Shown piece by piece: positions 21,293 through 31,561 of a stretch of DNA of 64,000 nt. The notes under the pieces were generated by a model. It was not told the origin of the DNA and ran no database searches. It saw only the letters and a list, made by a program, of their open reading frames with translations. Location: contig CP073215.1 of assembly GCA_020342235.1 (NCBI GenBank), forward strand, positions 558,001 through 622,000, read 5' to 3'. How positions within the stretch are numbered: the stretch's first letter is position 1; each line of letters starts with the position of its first letter. Origin of the DNA: Saccharomycopsis phalli. Lineage: Eukaryota > Ascomycota > Saccharomycetes > Ascoideales > Saccharomycopsidaceae. Both the position numbers and the translations under genes were made by a program.

Positions 21293-22229
21293 TGGTGTTT
21301 AATGGTCTGTTCAATGAATTTTGTATGTGGAGAAATTTCAGTGGATGAGGTTTTGGTGGATTAAAATCTCAGTGGATTTCAAGCTTGCTGTTATAATATA
21401 GTTATTTTATGCGCAGGATACTAATTGCGTCCTGGTATAACATGTAAAAGGCAGGATTATTTCTCCAACAAATGGAATAGTAATCCTGTCCTGGAACAGA
21501 GTCTAGGTATTTTAATTCTAGTTGCAAAAAATATTTTACCAATTTAACGACGTAGCGAGAACTGGTTTTTGCGTTTTACCCAAAGGTTCGTTCACTAGCT
21601 GGATTGTTGATAAAGTCAACATCAATTGAAGCTCGCATGTGTTGATTGTTTGGAGTAACCAGATGATGGATTTGCACATTCTTGAGCAGGGTTTGTCTTT
21701 TATAGTGAAGCTTCCATTGGTCTAAATGGGGCAATAATAATATTAATACGCATGTCTTTGCCTCAATAATAGTGCAACATTCTTTCTAAATATTGCACAT
21801 CAAACATTTTTGCCTCGACATATTTACTGCAATATTTATGCCTCATTGTTATACTACAATATTTATGCCGCTATTATACTGCAATATTTTTGCTCGACAT
21901 ATTATATTCCAAAATTTTGCCATTTACCATCCATGGTTGGAATCAAAACATGCTATGAGTAAATTCACCAAGATATGGTTCCACATCTGGAGAAATTCTA
22001 CAGCCTTTTCGCATACAAAATTAACCACACCCTAGTGTATCCATTATCAGCGTAAAAGGGCACTACATTATACACATATGTAAGGGGACTAGAAACTTGT
22101 CCCATGAACTATCTACAGACGCTCAAGCTTTGTACCAGTCAACAACTGACAGGGTAATTCTCTTACTATAAATTAAACGCAACCGCACACTGACTTGTCT
22201 ACAGTTACACATTAGCATTTTATTTCTAC
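21293..22229. other. Intergenic region between PEF1 and RPS11 (convergent)
   Basis: AT-rich. Phrases such as CATATTTACTGCAATATTTATG recur loosely at 21780-21920. No gene or RNA was recognised. Confidence 0.5.
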
Positions 22230-22918
22230 CTAAAACTTAGAAAATTTTTTGTTTCCCTTGGCAGCCGATTGGACCTTCAAGACGTTAAATCTCACAGTCT
22301 TAGACAATGGACGGCATTGGCCGACGGTAACCAAGTCACCCTCCTCAACTCTGAAAGCTGGAGAAACGTGGGCGGCAACATTCTTGTGTCTCTTTTCGTA
22401 TCTGTTGTATTTTGGAACATAGTGCAAGTATTCTCTTCTGATGATGATGGTTCTGTGCATCTTGGTGGACACAACAACACCAGAAAGAATCTTTCCTCTG
22501 ATGGAGATCTCACCGGTGAATGGACACTTCTTGTCAATGTAGTGACCCTCAATGGCAGCAGATGGGGTCTTGAACCCTAATCCGACATCTTTATACCATC
22601 TCTTGGTTCTTCTGTTGGCCTTGGCCTTTGGGTTGGTGAAGATGTGTGGTTGCTGTTGTTAGTATTGGACGAGTAGAATAATGTACGTGTCACAGATCAG
22701 TATTTCCATTGTTGATATGATAGCCAATATTTCCGATGCTAATATTCCAAGAGGTCACATTCAAATATACTACTTTCGTTGGACTATTCTCACTTTGGCA
22801 TATCATTAATCTTCCACATGGTCTATCCTTCACAAATACCTGATTTCGCCGTATCTCGCTGATTAATACACACCTTTTGGAAAGCCTTTTCGGATTGAAC
22901 AGTCAATTCAGTTGCCAT
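22230..22918 (-). CDS. RPS11: 40S ribosomal protein S11 (uS17), one intron
   Basis: Exon 1 is 22874-22918 (45 nt, [15 protein letters not shown]). The intron is 22653-22873 (221 nt) with GTGTGT at the 5' end and TACTAAC followed 5 nt later by CAG. Exon 2 is 22230-22652, starting [19 protein letters not shown]. The joined product is 155 residues, matching yeast uS17 almost end to end, with [60 protein letters not shown]-type core sequence and the tail [20 protein letters not shown]. It is a small-subunit body protein binding 18S rRNA early in assembly. The intron position after a 15-codon first exon fits other yeasts. I found no convincing snoRNA in this intron. The upstream region has two CACGTG boxes. 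Confidence 0.97.
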
Positions 22919-22984
22919 GTTGTACTTCTTGAGTTGCACTCTAGAAAATTTTAATATTTCAAACTCCCACGCTTTGCGGTTAGG

Positions 22985-23058
22985 AGCGCACCGTTCTCAC
23001 GAAAAATATAGTCACGTGCGTTACCGTGACATTGATATGCCCTGTGTATATGCACGTG
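22985..23058 (-). promoter_or_regulatory. RPS11 promoter with CACGTG boxes
   Basis: CACGTG occurs at 23013-23018 and 23053-23058, 95-140 bp before the start codon. A GTTAGGAGC phrase at about 22979 is only loosely Tbf1-like. The same box pair occurs before RPS5. Confidence 0.5.
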
Positions 23059-23295
23059 TATAATTCACAGGTACCCACGAAACTTGACGTGTCTTCGTAC
23101 ACGCTCCAGGAATCATGGATAAAACATATAGTCCGATAAAAATTCTAAAAAAACACCGTGCATGGAAGTTAAAATATGCATTTTCCATAATCTAATAAAA
23201 GGAGCATAGGACTTATCTCCATACCGTATAAAATTCTATTATTTGCCTTGCAATTTGCTGCTGTTCCTCAACACGCGTTTCTCCACTTTGCATCT

Positions 23296-23895
23296 CTAAC
23301 TATTGGATGGAGCACTGTGTTTGGTGACCTTCAACGCTTTTCCTCCCCATTCTCTTAAATCATCCAACAAATTTCCCTCGTCATGTAACGCTTTCATATC
23401 ATCAAACCCACCTCGGGAAACCCCATTCACAAACAAGTTCGGCACGGTTCGACGGCCAGAAGTCTCACCTATATACTGCTGCAACTCCTTACCGTGTTTG
23501 TGCTTGTCCAATTCCACGACTACAGGAACGGGAATCAAGTCGTAGTCGTTTTTCAACAACGCCTTGAGATTCAATGAATACGGACAATACGACTTTGAGA
23601 ATACCACCACTGGGGCAAATGATAGAATCTCGTTAAATTCTTTTTCTGGATTGAACTCCTGCCCAGCCTTTTCGGTCAAGTCATTGGCTGGTCGGTTGCT
23701 ACCGCCATCACTGGTCACAGAACTCTCGTCTATCTTTACATCACTAATCTTTGTGGCCAGTGAGGTTTCCGAAACTTCAAGAGGAAGCGCATCGCTGATA
23801 TCCTCTGAATAATTCGTTAGTCCACGCACAAGAAAAAACACGCCAAGTAACGCCACCACTGCCAATATAGAAATGCGTATCTTTCTGGTGGACAT
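23296..23895 (-). CDS. Membrane-anchored monothiol glutaredoxin (Grx6/Grx7 type)
   Basis: From the ATG at 23895 the protein has 199 residues; the frame opens further upstream (Met at 24000). It begins MSTRKIRISILAVVALLGVF with a single N-terminal hydrophobic anchor (about 7-23), then an acidic linker. The glutaredoxin domain runs from about residue 85: VVVFSKSYCPYSLNLKALL holds the monothiol active site Cys-Pro-Tyr-Ser, VELDKHKHGKELQQYIGE follows, and TVPNLFVNGVSRGGFDDM carries the cis-proline TVP and the GG glutathione site. Yeast Grx6 and Grx7 are early-secretory-pathway glutaredoxins with exactly this layout; Grx7 has CPYS and Grx6 CSYS. The likely role is glutathione-linked redox control in the ER/Golgi lumen. 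Confidence 0.9.
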   Translation of the reverse strand: MSTRKIRISILAVVALLGVFFLVRGLTNYSEDISDALPLEVSETSLATKISDVKIDESSVTSDGGSNRPANDLTEKAGQEFNPEKEFNEILSFAPVVVFSKSYCPYSLNLKALLKNDYDLIPVPVVVELDKHKHGKELQQYIGETSGRRTVPNLFVNGVSRGGFDDMKALHDEGNLLDDLREWGGKALKVTKHSAPSNS

Positions 23896-24617
23896 TTGAT
23901 TGCTTAGATGCGATCGATCATGTTCCCGATTTCGCCACATATTACGGTCACGTGGTCTCCCCGCACATTTTAGGTTGTGAGTGGGACTGGGGTTGATCAC
24001 CAGTGCTGTAAAAGTTTTCTTGATGTGTTTTTTTGGTACGATTTCAATTTGCTATTGCCTAATTAGTCCATGGCCCTGATGCGTGCCTTGTCACGCCGCA
24101 GGAATCAAGTGTTTACCGAGGAATACGCAGTTTAACATAGATTCCATTGAGTAGAGAATTCTTGTGGAAGGAAACTATCAAGGTACAAATTGGGTATGCC
24201 TATTATGTGTATTAAATTGTTTTTAATTGTCTGTGATACATTGCAGCATACTTACTAAATGTTGATGATTCTTTATTGTCCAGTTATGATTGTGTCCTAT
24301 TATAATATATTCTATTGTAATTTATATTCCATTACAATTTATCACACCAATATACTATACATACTATTATCCATTTCATCTTCTTTACTATTTGCACATA
24401 TTTGATTCTTGTTTCATGTCCTTGAGGATTTAAGGATAACCTCAAGAGGTTCAATCTGCTTGACAGTAAATGCAACCCTGTTTCATTCAACTATTAAGGA
24501 CAGTTTAAGGACTGCCCCAAATCTATTATTAGACTGGCAGATGCTAACCGACATATAAAGCTCACAACAATCATTTCAATGTCGGTTTCTTAAAGGGCCA
24601 CACCACTTGCATACATC
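23896..24617. other. Intergenic region between the divergent glutaredoxin and C2H2 genes
   Basis: A CACGTG box at about 23951 lies before the glutaredoxin start. Otherwise it is AT-rich with no gene recognised. Confidence 0.5.
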
Positions 24618-25388
24618 ATGATAGACTTTGAGCAGCAGCTATTGGAAAACCCCCACATCGTCGAGTATATGAACCTCCCAACGCCTCAACGATTGAAGAT
24701 TCGGTGCAGCTACTCGAAATGCGCTGACCGTAATACCTACTTTACAAGCTATATAGAATTGGCCCGGCACATGACGCTCCACACCAAGCAAGGATTCTAT
24801 CCAAAGTATAAATGCAATGGCGAGCATCTGTTTGCCAAAAGCTGCCCATTTACTGTGCTTGGATTTGCCAGTGAACAGGAACGGAAAGAACACCGGCAAA
24901 TCAGACAGTGTCAGTACTGCAAGCGGATCTTCAGTCGCATTGATAATCTAAAAACCCATTTGAAGAAACGAAATCATAATAGTGCTGGTCCATGCCAACG
25001 CAATAAAAAGTCCATTCAAGAGATCCCCAGGCTAACAGCTATGCCAGAAATCGACAATTCGAGTCCCAAAAATGATTCTTTGCTGGACAACCAGGTTTAC
25101 ATGTCGAATCAATCGCTTGGATATGAGTCTGGAAACATTGTGGATGTTTTCCATAATGGCAATCAGGCACTCAAGTCAAATATATACTCCACGACTTATG
25201 AGGAAGTTCCAAAGGCAGAGACTACAATACTGAATGACAATAGAATGCATTTAAATCCCGCTCTCTTGGGAATCCATGATGAAACGTTGGAGAACCTTTC
25301 TATTTACGATCAGGAACTAGCTAGTCAGAGGGTTTTTGACATCGGGAAGACCCCTTTTCTGTTTGGTTCTTATGTTGATTGGAAGTAA
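24618..25388 (+). CDS. C2H2 zinc-finger protein, probable transcription factor
   Basis: The 256-residue protein has an N-terminal block of zinc fingers. An atypical finger, CSYSKCADRNTYFTSYIELA followed by RHMTLH, begins at about residue 30. A Cys-rich middle (YKCNGEHLFAKSCPF) follows, and then a canonical finger CQYCKRIFSRIDNLKTHLKK-RNH (about 97-119) with C-x2-C-x12-H-x5-H spacing. The remainder is polar and acidic with no further motif. The FSRIDNLKTHL helix is the usual DNA-reading helix of ascomycete C2H2 factors. Starting at the ATG at 24618 gives MIDFEQQLLENPHIVEYMNL. The targets are unknown and I cannot assign an orthologue. Confidence 0.72.
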   Translation: MIDFEQQLLENPHIVEYMNLPTPQRLKIRCSYSKCADRNTYFTSYIELARHMTLHTKQGFYPKYKCNGEHLFAKSCPFTVLGFASEQERKEHRQIRQCQYCKRIFSRIDNLKTHLKKRNHNSAGPCQRNKKSIQEIPRLTAMPEIDNSSPKNDSLLDNQVYMSNQSLGYESGNIVDVFHNGNQALKSNIYSTTYEEVPKAETTILNDNRMHLNPALLGIHDETLENLSIYDQELASQRVFDIGKTPFLFGSYVDWK

Positions 25389-25587
25389 TGAGCAATGCAT
25401 GAATTAAAAATATTAGACAAGTTGATATAATAACAATGGCGATATACATGAATACATTACAATAATATAAGCACGAGTATATGTCTATTCTCCACACAAT
25501 ACCGTACATGAGGCATTGTCAGGTAATGGTTGTATCCGGGTAAGTATATAAGGGCTCATACAAGGTAACAGGGTACGTCTACAAGAA

Positions 25588-25722
25588 ATGTCTGGATGTT
25601 TTCCTTGGTACTATGCGCACTTCATACATACACCCGAACACCGTTTATGTCCTGATGTTTTCAAATTTGACACAAAAACCCTGGTGTCCAGGGCCATGTA
25701 ACCTGCCATAACATCCAGACAT
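25588..25722. repeat. Inverted repeat with 13-bp perfect arms
   Basis: ATGTCTGGATGTT at 25588-25600 and AACATCCAGACAT at 25710-25722 are perfect inverted copies around a 109-bp centre, in an otherwise featureless gap (25389-26877). The centre contains a small hairpin, CTGGTGTCCAG. The size would suit a MITE-like element, but no target-site duplication was identified. Confidence 0.45.
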
Positions 25723-26877
25723 GTTGCAGTATGTTTGGGTTTATTGTATAAATATTGGCATTGAGAATCAGCTTAGTGGTTCCAATAACTATAGGCAAGG
25801 CTGTAATTTTAGTAACTTTAATAGTTTTGTAAGATACGAAAAGAGCATCATGTTAGCGTAAATATATAGTTTGGCTACTTTCTGTTCGGCTCATCTTATC
25901 CTACTCTGCCATTATTCAATGAACCTGTTAAACTTGCCAATCCAGCATGCTTCATTGCTAGAAATTCTTCAAAGTTATTCAGAGAAATTTGGTACCTTGT
26001 TCAGAAAACAAGCGTTTAAACACAAGCAAAGTTTAGGTTATTCTAAACCACCGTACTTCAAAGTCACTTGTGGGTATAAAATCGTATATGTATCAAATTC
26101 TAATTTCAATCTATTAAAATGGACAAGATGCGTCGCTAATTTCAATAGGCGTATATTGTTCCTAGAAACTATTCTATTTAGATAAGCGGTACAATGTTGT
26201 GGTAAATTAGTCAGACAGAATAAGCCAAATATGAGCTCAATGTACCCTGAACATTGGCCACCGTTATTCATATACATCAAATTGCAACTGAATTCCAATC
26301 CAAGACCAAAATCAGCCTTGTTGTAGCTGCTATGGTTCACGCTGCACTAGCTTTTATAATTAACATGCTGTGAACCGAGTTCATTATTCTGCTGGTGTAG
26401 ATGACAAATAAATTTCAAGGGCCAAATAGGAAAAATATGCTACACGAAAATTGCCGTAGAAATTAGTTGATACATCAGAACGGATCAATTGCACAATTTG
26501 TAGTGGATATCTTCACTAGACGTCACAAGAAAATACTAAGCATATAAAGTGCCCATTAACGAGAATACCAATTATATAAAGTGTCCATTAAACAGAAACT
26601 CCCCCGGGATTAACTACACTGCGACAAATCAATTCAAAGACAATTATCCAATGGCATTGATGTTCCAATTGGATATTATGTATTGATATTTGTCAATGTA
26701 GTTGCAGCTATTTAATAGTCGTACACGATGCAGGACCGCGTAAGCATTCTAGAAAACCAAGATCAAAGAAACAATTTTTTTAAAATACATCAACTCATTC
26801 TTTAAAAATAAACGTTATAATTCCATTTACCCAAGTTCCAACCGTCAATTTACAACTCATAAACAGCGGATTGGGGG
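25723..26877. other. Intergenic region upstream of DPB2
   Basis: AT-rich sequence. Short frames at 25871-26340 on both strands have no recognisable product. Nothing else was seen. Confidence 0.5.
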
Positions 26878-26883
26878 ACGCGT
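26878..26883 (+). promoter_or_regulatory. MCB element (ACGCGT) before DPB2
   Basis: A single MluI cell-cycle box lies 37 bp before the DPB2 start codon. In yeasts, MBF uses ACGCGT to drive replication genes at G1/S, and DPB2 is a known periodic gene. A six-codon upstream frame (ATG at 26885, stop at 26903-26905) lies between it and the CDS and would act only if the transcript starts upstream. Confidence 0.6.
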
Positions 26884-26919
26884 CATGATGCATTGTACAC
26901 TGTAAATTTTCATCACTCA

Positions 26920-28875
26920 ATGGGACAGATCAACCTCCCCATAAAGCTCAACTCGGCGCACCTAAGACCCGTTGCATATCGTGTGCTTTCCAAGAAATAT
27001 GGACTCCATATAAAATCGTCTGCGCTTGAAGTTTTGACTGAATGGATAGGCCGGAAGTTTGGATCCCAATGGAAGAGCCAAGAGGCTGTGAAATACCTTG
27101 AATTGGTCGCAAAGACCTGGAGGACGAAGAACCAGGCAAACAAGAGTCTATTTATCGAGGGTGAGTCGTTGAAGGAGGTCTTGGAGGAGCTTGAAGAAGC
27201 TTCTAAGGCGACGGAAACAGCCGAGCCGACTATTGTCAAGGCCCAAGACTACTTTCGCGTGGTGGACATGTACGACCTTCCAATGTATAAATATGACGAG
27301 GCCAACAAACGGTACGTGCCTAGTTTACCAGCCCACGACAAACTGTCTGGTTCTTTGGTGCAAAAGCTCTCTGTAAACTTTGACATCAAGTACTGTCTCG
27401 ACATGTACATTTCTCGGTACTATCAAATGTACCACCAGCTCCAGCGCACCGAGCGATTCAAATGGACTGGCGAGGTGATCTCGGAGTCGCTGCGGTTCCA
27501 GAAAGTCTACTCTGCGAACCAAAATACTGCACTGCTCACGCTCACGAAGAATCTCTTGGGTCGTCACGGGAGCCGTTTTATTGTGTTTGGGCTTCTCAGC
27601 AAGAATCCTGAGGGACAGTATATGCTCCAGGATTCGTCGGGGACGATTGTGTTGGATCTTGCCAGTGCCATTCCCGACACGCGGTTCTTTTACTTTGAGG
27701 GATGCTTGATACTAGTTGACGGGGTGTATACGAATTTTGGAGGCCATAGCAAGTTGGTGGTGGACTTGATGTACCATCCAGGCACGGAGTCGCGCGAGGA
27801 CTTTTTCAAGACGTTTGGTAAGTTGGATTTCACGCTGGAGAAGTTGGATATCATTGGAGGTGCTGTGGAGGCGAGCTACAAGGAAATCAAGCTCCAGCAC
27901 AAGAAGCAGGCGCAGGACTACTTTGACGAGCAGAGCAGCGTGCTTCCGCCGCGGATTGTGTTTCTTGGCAAGGATATTGCGTTGGACCGTCTTGATACGT
28001 TGAGCCATCTCAAGAAGTTGTTTACGAGTCTTTGCGAGGATTTGAACAACTTGCCAATTGCCATGGTGTTTCCCGGGTCGTTTTTGAGCACCACGTTCCA
28101 GGTTTCCCCGTTGGATTCCATGGAGAATAGCTCCATGTCGTACAAGTCGGTGTTTGACACCTTGGCGGTGGTGCTCCAGGGGTTTCCGGAATTGTGTGCA
28201 AAGACCCAGTTTGTGTTCACCTCTGGGTATAGAGACCCATGGGCCTCGCTCCAGTACCAAGGCGACAAGAACGTACCAGTTCCACTTGGCCGGATCTCGA
28301 AGATCTTTCTGAGCCGGATTTCCAAGGTGGTGAGGAAGATGCGGTTTGTGACGAACCCGTTTCGAATATACTACTTGGATACGGAGATTTTGTGTTTTAA
28401 TGACGATATTTACGAGCGGATGCTGGAGAGTCGTATGGAGTTTGAATACACCAAGGAAAAAGCACGTACAGAAATGGACATGGACGAAGCACCACGTCTC
28501 GATTTGGACGAATCGGACTTGGAGTCCAATAAGCTCTACCTTCAGTCTCAAATCTCTGACTTGGATCTGCTCAACATCAATACTCTCAAGCCCGATGCAG
28601 GGCAGCTTGACCGGTTCGTCAACACCTTCCTTCACCAGGGTCACGTGTCTCCGTTCCTCGGCAGACCAATTGTCTGGAGGTACAACTGTGTACTCACGAT
28701 GCTGCCTCTTCCAAGTACCGTGGTGGTTTTTGATGGGTCGCAGGGGTTTTTCAGCCGCAAGACCAGTACTACCCATGTTATTAACCCTGGAAAATTCGTG
28801 GATGAGGCACGGCTCAACTATGTGGTGTATTATCCGTCGTTGGATCGGCTGGAGCATCGACAGGTGGTGCTTTAG
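26920..28875 (+). CDS. DPB2: DNA polymerase epsilon subunit B
   Basis: The protein has 651 residues from the ATG at 26920. The open frame begins nine codons earlier without an ATG, and MGQINLPIKLNSAHLRPVAY aligns with the known Dpb2 start. The N-terminal domain (LRPVAYRVLSKKYGLHIKSS, ALEVLTEWIGRKFG) is the region that contacts GINS. An OB-fold follows (RFIVFGLLSKNPEGQYMLQD, GTIVLDLASAIPDTRFFYFE). The C-terminal inactive calcineurin-like phosphoesterase domain runs from PRIVFLGKDIALDRLDTLSH through VFPGSFLSTTFQ and VFTSGYRDPWASLQ to the end (VVFDGSQGFF, YYPSLDRLEH). Dpb2 is the essential non-catalytic subunit of leading-strand polymerase and helps load it on the CMG helicase. An MCB box lies just upstream. 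Confidence 0.96.
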   Translation: MGQINLPIKLNSAHLRPVAYRVLSKKYGLHIKSSALEVLTEWIGRKFGSQWKSQEAVKYLELVAKTWRTKNQANKSLFIEGESLKEVLEELEEASKATETAEPTIVKAQDYFRVVDMYDLPMYKYDEANKRYVPSLPAHDKLSGSLVQKLSVNFDIKYCLDMYISRYYQMYHQLQRTERFKWTGEVISESLRFQKVYSANQNTALLTLTKNLLGRHGSRFIVFGLLSKNPEGQYMLQDSSGTIVLDLASAIPDTRFFYFEGCLILVDGVYTNFGGHSKLVVDLMYHPGTESREDFFKTFGKLDFTLEKLDIIGGAVEASYKEIKLQHKKQAQDYFDEQSSVLPPRIVFLGKDIALDRLDTLSHLKKLFTSLCEDLNNLPIAMVFPGSFLSTTFQVSPLDSMENSSMSYKSVFDTLAVVLQGFPELCAKTQFVFTSGYRDPWASLQYQGDKNVPVPLGRISKIFLSRISKVVRKMRFVTNPFRIYYLDTEILCFNDDIYERMLESRMEFEYTKEKARTEMDMDEAPRLDLDESDLESNKLYLQSQISDLDLLNINTLKPDAGQLDRFVNTFLHQGHVSPFLGRPIVWRYNCVLTMLPLPSTVVVFDGSQGFFSRKTSTTHVINPGKFVDEARLNYVVYYPSLDRLEHRQVVL

Positions 28876-29624
28876 ATGCGAATCGACGCACATATGAGAC
28901 AGTTCACTTCAAATATTTTTCCGCATTGGGAATAGCAACCTACTGTAGGCAATCCTATTGGCAATCTCTTGGTACACTCACTGCGAATTCTATGTTAGAG
29001 TTTCAAGCGTGAGAAATTCAATGGCTCCTCCAAGGTGGTTAATATTCCCGGAGCTGCTGTTACTCGCTGTGACTAGCATTATTCTCTGGTGAATACTTTG
29101 GCCGAGGTCTGTTGTCGGTTTTATTGGAGGATTATACTGTATACAGGACATGCATCAGTATTATGGGCCGAAATATGTACAATGCATATTGCTGAGTGAA
29201 AAACCGTAGATGCAATACCTTGTAATTCTGGTGGAATTACGGGTAAGTTGAAATTTGGTGGTATTATGGTATTCACTGATGGTGGTATACGGCTATACTG
29301 AAGAATATTGCAATTATACTGAAAAATATTGCAATTATACTGAAAAATATTGCAACTATACTTCAATTATACTTCAATTACCCATTCACAACTACCCACA
29401 CTTCAATCCTCACTACAATCCACTAAATTCTAATCCATTATTACCATGCTATTCTGAAACGTTGTCGTTTGACATAACTCGAGACATCCATGGCGTTCCA
29501 TGACGATCCTTATTACTTGGACCTGAGACACCACTCGGAAACATTCCGTTGTAAGACATTTTCACGTGTATTTCTCCCGCAATGACATTTATTTCTAGCC
29601 TCGTGAATTTACTAGATGTTGCCT
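28876..29624. repeat. Convergent DPB2/NOG2 gap with a 22-bp minisatellite
   Basis: At about 29290-29375, TACTGAAAAATATTGCAATT repeats about three times, followed by CTTCAATTA copies. No gene was seen in the rest. Confidence 0.7.
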
Positions 29625-31561
29625 TTACTCTCCATTTGACTCTTCCTTTGACTCTCCACTCAACTCTTCCTTTGACTCTCCACTCAACTCTTCCTTTGAC
29701 TCTCCATTCGACTCTCCATTCGACTCACCGCTCTCAGAATCCGCCTTTGGTGGAACTACAAACCACGGAATCTTCCCCCGATTAAAATCATTAATCACCT
29801 GCTTAGCCACCCCCGACAAATTAGCCTCACCTCCCTTCAACAACTTACCCTGTTTGTTCGCCAACAACTCCAAAAACTCTGTAGCGTTGCTCCATCCTTT
29901 TATCTCATATGTTCGCTCCAAGTAATTCGTCTTGACCTTCTCCAAGATCACATCTATATACTGCTCCGGATTGCTTACATTTTCCACCCGTACGGCTCCT
30001 CTAAACAAAATATCAGCCTCGCTGTCTGTCCGTGACGGAGGAACCACTCCTGGACAGTCAATGAGGAAAATCGACTTGACCAACGAAATGTATTGCCAGA
30101 CCTTGGTTTCCCCAGGAATCGGCGCCACATTAACGACCTTTTTGGCCTTTAGACAGTTGATCACCGACGACTTGCCTACGTTTGGATAGCCAATGAATCC
30201 CACTGAGATCTGCGGCTTGTCAGATTTAAGTTTCTTAAACTGTCGCAAAAGTTGGATCAATGAACCTTTTCCAAATGAGTTTTTGATGGAGGCGTGGAAC
30301 GCCAAAGTAGGGTATTCCTTGGACAAGTGTTTCACCCAAGCGGCCTAATGTTAGTATGAATTAAAAATGCAATTGATCTTAAATGGATAGTGTGTCACAT
30401 AACAAGAGACTTGGATATTCGTAAATGACATCCAGTGATCCAGTGTAATGAGTGTAATGATCCAGTACATTAACATCCATATCAACATCACATCAACACC
30501 AAACCATATTACATGTGCGGGTCTTTACTAAGAGCAATCCAGGTATGCTGAAACACTCAACTCAAAAGTCCCATTTCAAATCAGAAGCAGCAAAACGCTG
30601 CCAATGTCCCGACCCAAAACGAGCCAGGACAAACGATCGAATCAATCTTCCAAAGAAGTAACAGTCAAATTTTATTTCGGAAAAAATGACCTGACAAAAT
30701 CTTTGGTGTGAACCAGACATTTGTACGCCTGAGACACGCAAATCCATCTAAAACAATCAAACTATAAATACTTACAGCTACCCAAGTGGGAACCAAGTCA
30801 CACTTGTTCAACACGAATATCACGTGCTTATGCGGGGCCTCTTTCTTGACATGCTGCTCAATCTTCTCACATCTCGTGCCCATGGGATCTCTGGCGTCCA
30901 ACACCTGGATGATGACGTCACTGGAGTCGATGACCTTGTATAACTCGTTCCAGATCCGTTTTGACTGGCCCTTGTGGAAGATGGCATCCTTAGCGACTTG
31001 CGACCATCCTTCGGTGTCGGTGGTGTTCATCAAGCCAAGGGTGGTTGACAATGCCTGCTTGTCATCATAGGCCCCCAAATCCAGCGACGAGCTGGCGGCA
31101 AGCTCGTCAAATGTGGAGTCCTTGCGCAGCTGTTTTTTCCGCTGGGCCTTTGGGCCAAATGTGTTTTCAAACGACTCCAACTGCACCACGGCTTTGGAGG
31201 AGATGGTCTGTTTGTCAATATGCTGGGCTTCCTGGAGGAGGGAGACTGGCAACTTGTTGCGGTGCAACACCACGTTGTATGTGCTTTTCAGGGCTTCGCT
31301 AAAGGCCGATCGGAAGTGTTCCAAAGCGTCCTGGGAAATGACTCTGGTGTTGCCAAACCATCTTCTGTTTGGGTCTACTCTAGCGGTGGGGATGTCGGTG
31401 GACTGTAACACTGAGGCATTGTGGTTGTACATTTTCTTTTTCTTTGCGGCTTTTGCATCGGTGTAGAAGTTTTCGCCCTTTTGGCGGATGTTGCCAAACT
31501 TTTTGCCACCATCCTTGGCCTCTCTAGCTCTCCGCGACTTTTCCTTTTTAAATGTACCCAT
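29625..31561 (-). CDS. NOG2: Nucleolar GTPase NOG2 (NUG2/NGP-1), one intron
   Basis: Exon 1 is 30776-31561 (262 codons, [20 protein letters not shown]... to [11 protein letters not shown]). The intron is 30345-30775 (431 nt) with GTAAGT and TACTAAC at 30350-30356, the AG 5 nt further on. Exon 2 is 29625-30344, starting [20 protein letters not shown]. The joined product is 501 residues. The circularly permuted GTPase order is visible: G4 NKCD in VLNKCDLVP, then G1 [15 protein letters not shown], then G3 in [22 protein letters not shown] is the conserved C-terminal NOG2 motif. Nog2 binds late nuclear pre-60S particles and checks their maturation before Nmd3 and export. The last 25 residues are a Glu/Ser repeat from a coding minisatellite at about 29630-29720. 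The unusually long intron hosts a probable snoRNA. Confidence 0.97.
30511..30715 (-). ncRNA. H/ACA box snoRNA in the NOG2 intron, snR191-like
   Basis: Inside the NOG2 intron, on the sense (minus) strand, two hairpins fit the H/ACA plan. 5' hairpin: basal stem CCAAAG (30706-30701) with CTTTGG (30655-30650), an internal loop, then an upper stem beginning GTCA and closing TGAC. It is followed by an H-like box AGATTG at 30648-30643, 15 nt from the pocket (consensus ANANNA, so the last base is off). 3' hairpin: GGGACTTT (30572-30565) with AAAGACCC (30526-30519), upper stem GAGTG...CTC, and an ACA box at 30516-30514, again 15 nt from the pocket. The 5' pocket's right arm contains GTTACTTC, complementary (one G-U) to GGAGTAAC in helix 69 of 25S rRNA. 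In S. cerevisiae the NOG2 intron carries snR191, which guides pseudouridines 2258 and 2260 in that helix. The homology is inferred from position, layout and guide. Confidence 0.72.

Noticed and set aside
22653-22873. Possible C/D snoRNA in the RPS11 intron (AATGATAT and CTGA-like boxes)
   Set aside because: The C-like box is poor, spacing is about 130 nt, and no terminal stem or rRNA guide could be seen.
27712-28893. 393-codon minus-strand ORF
   Set aside because: It is fully antisense to DPB2, whose frame carries clear family motifs.
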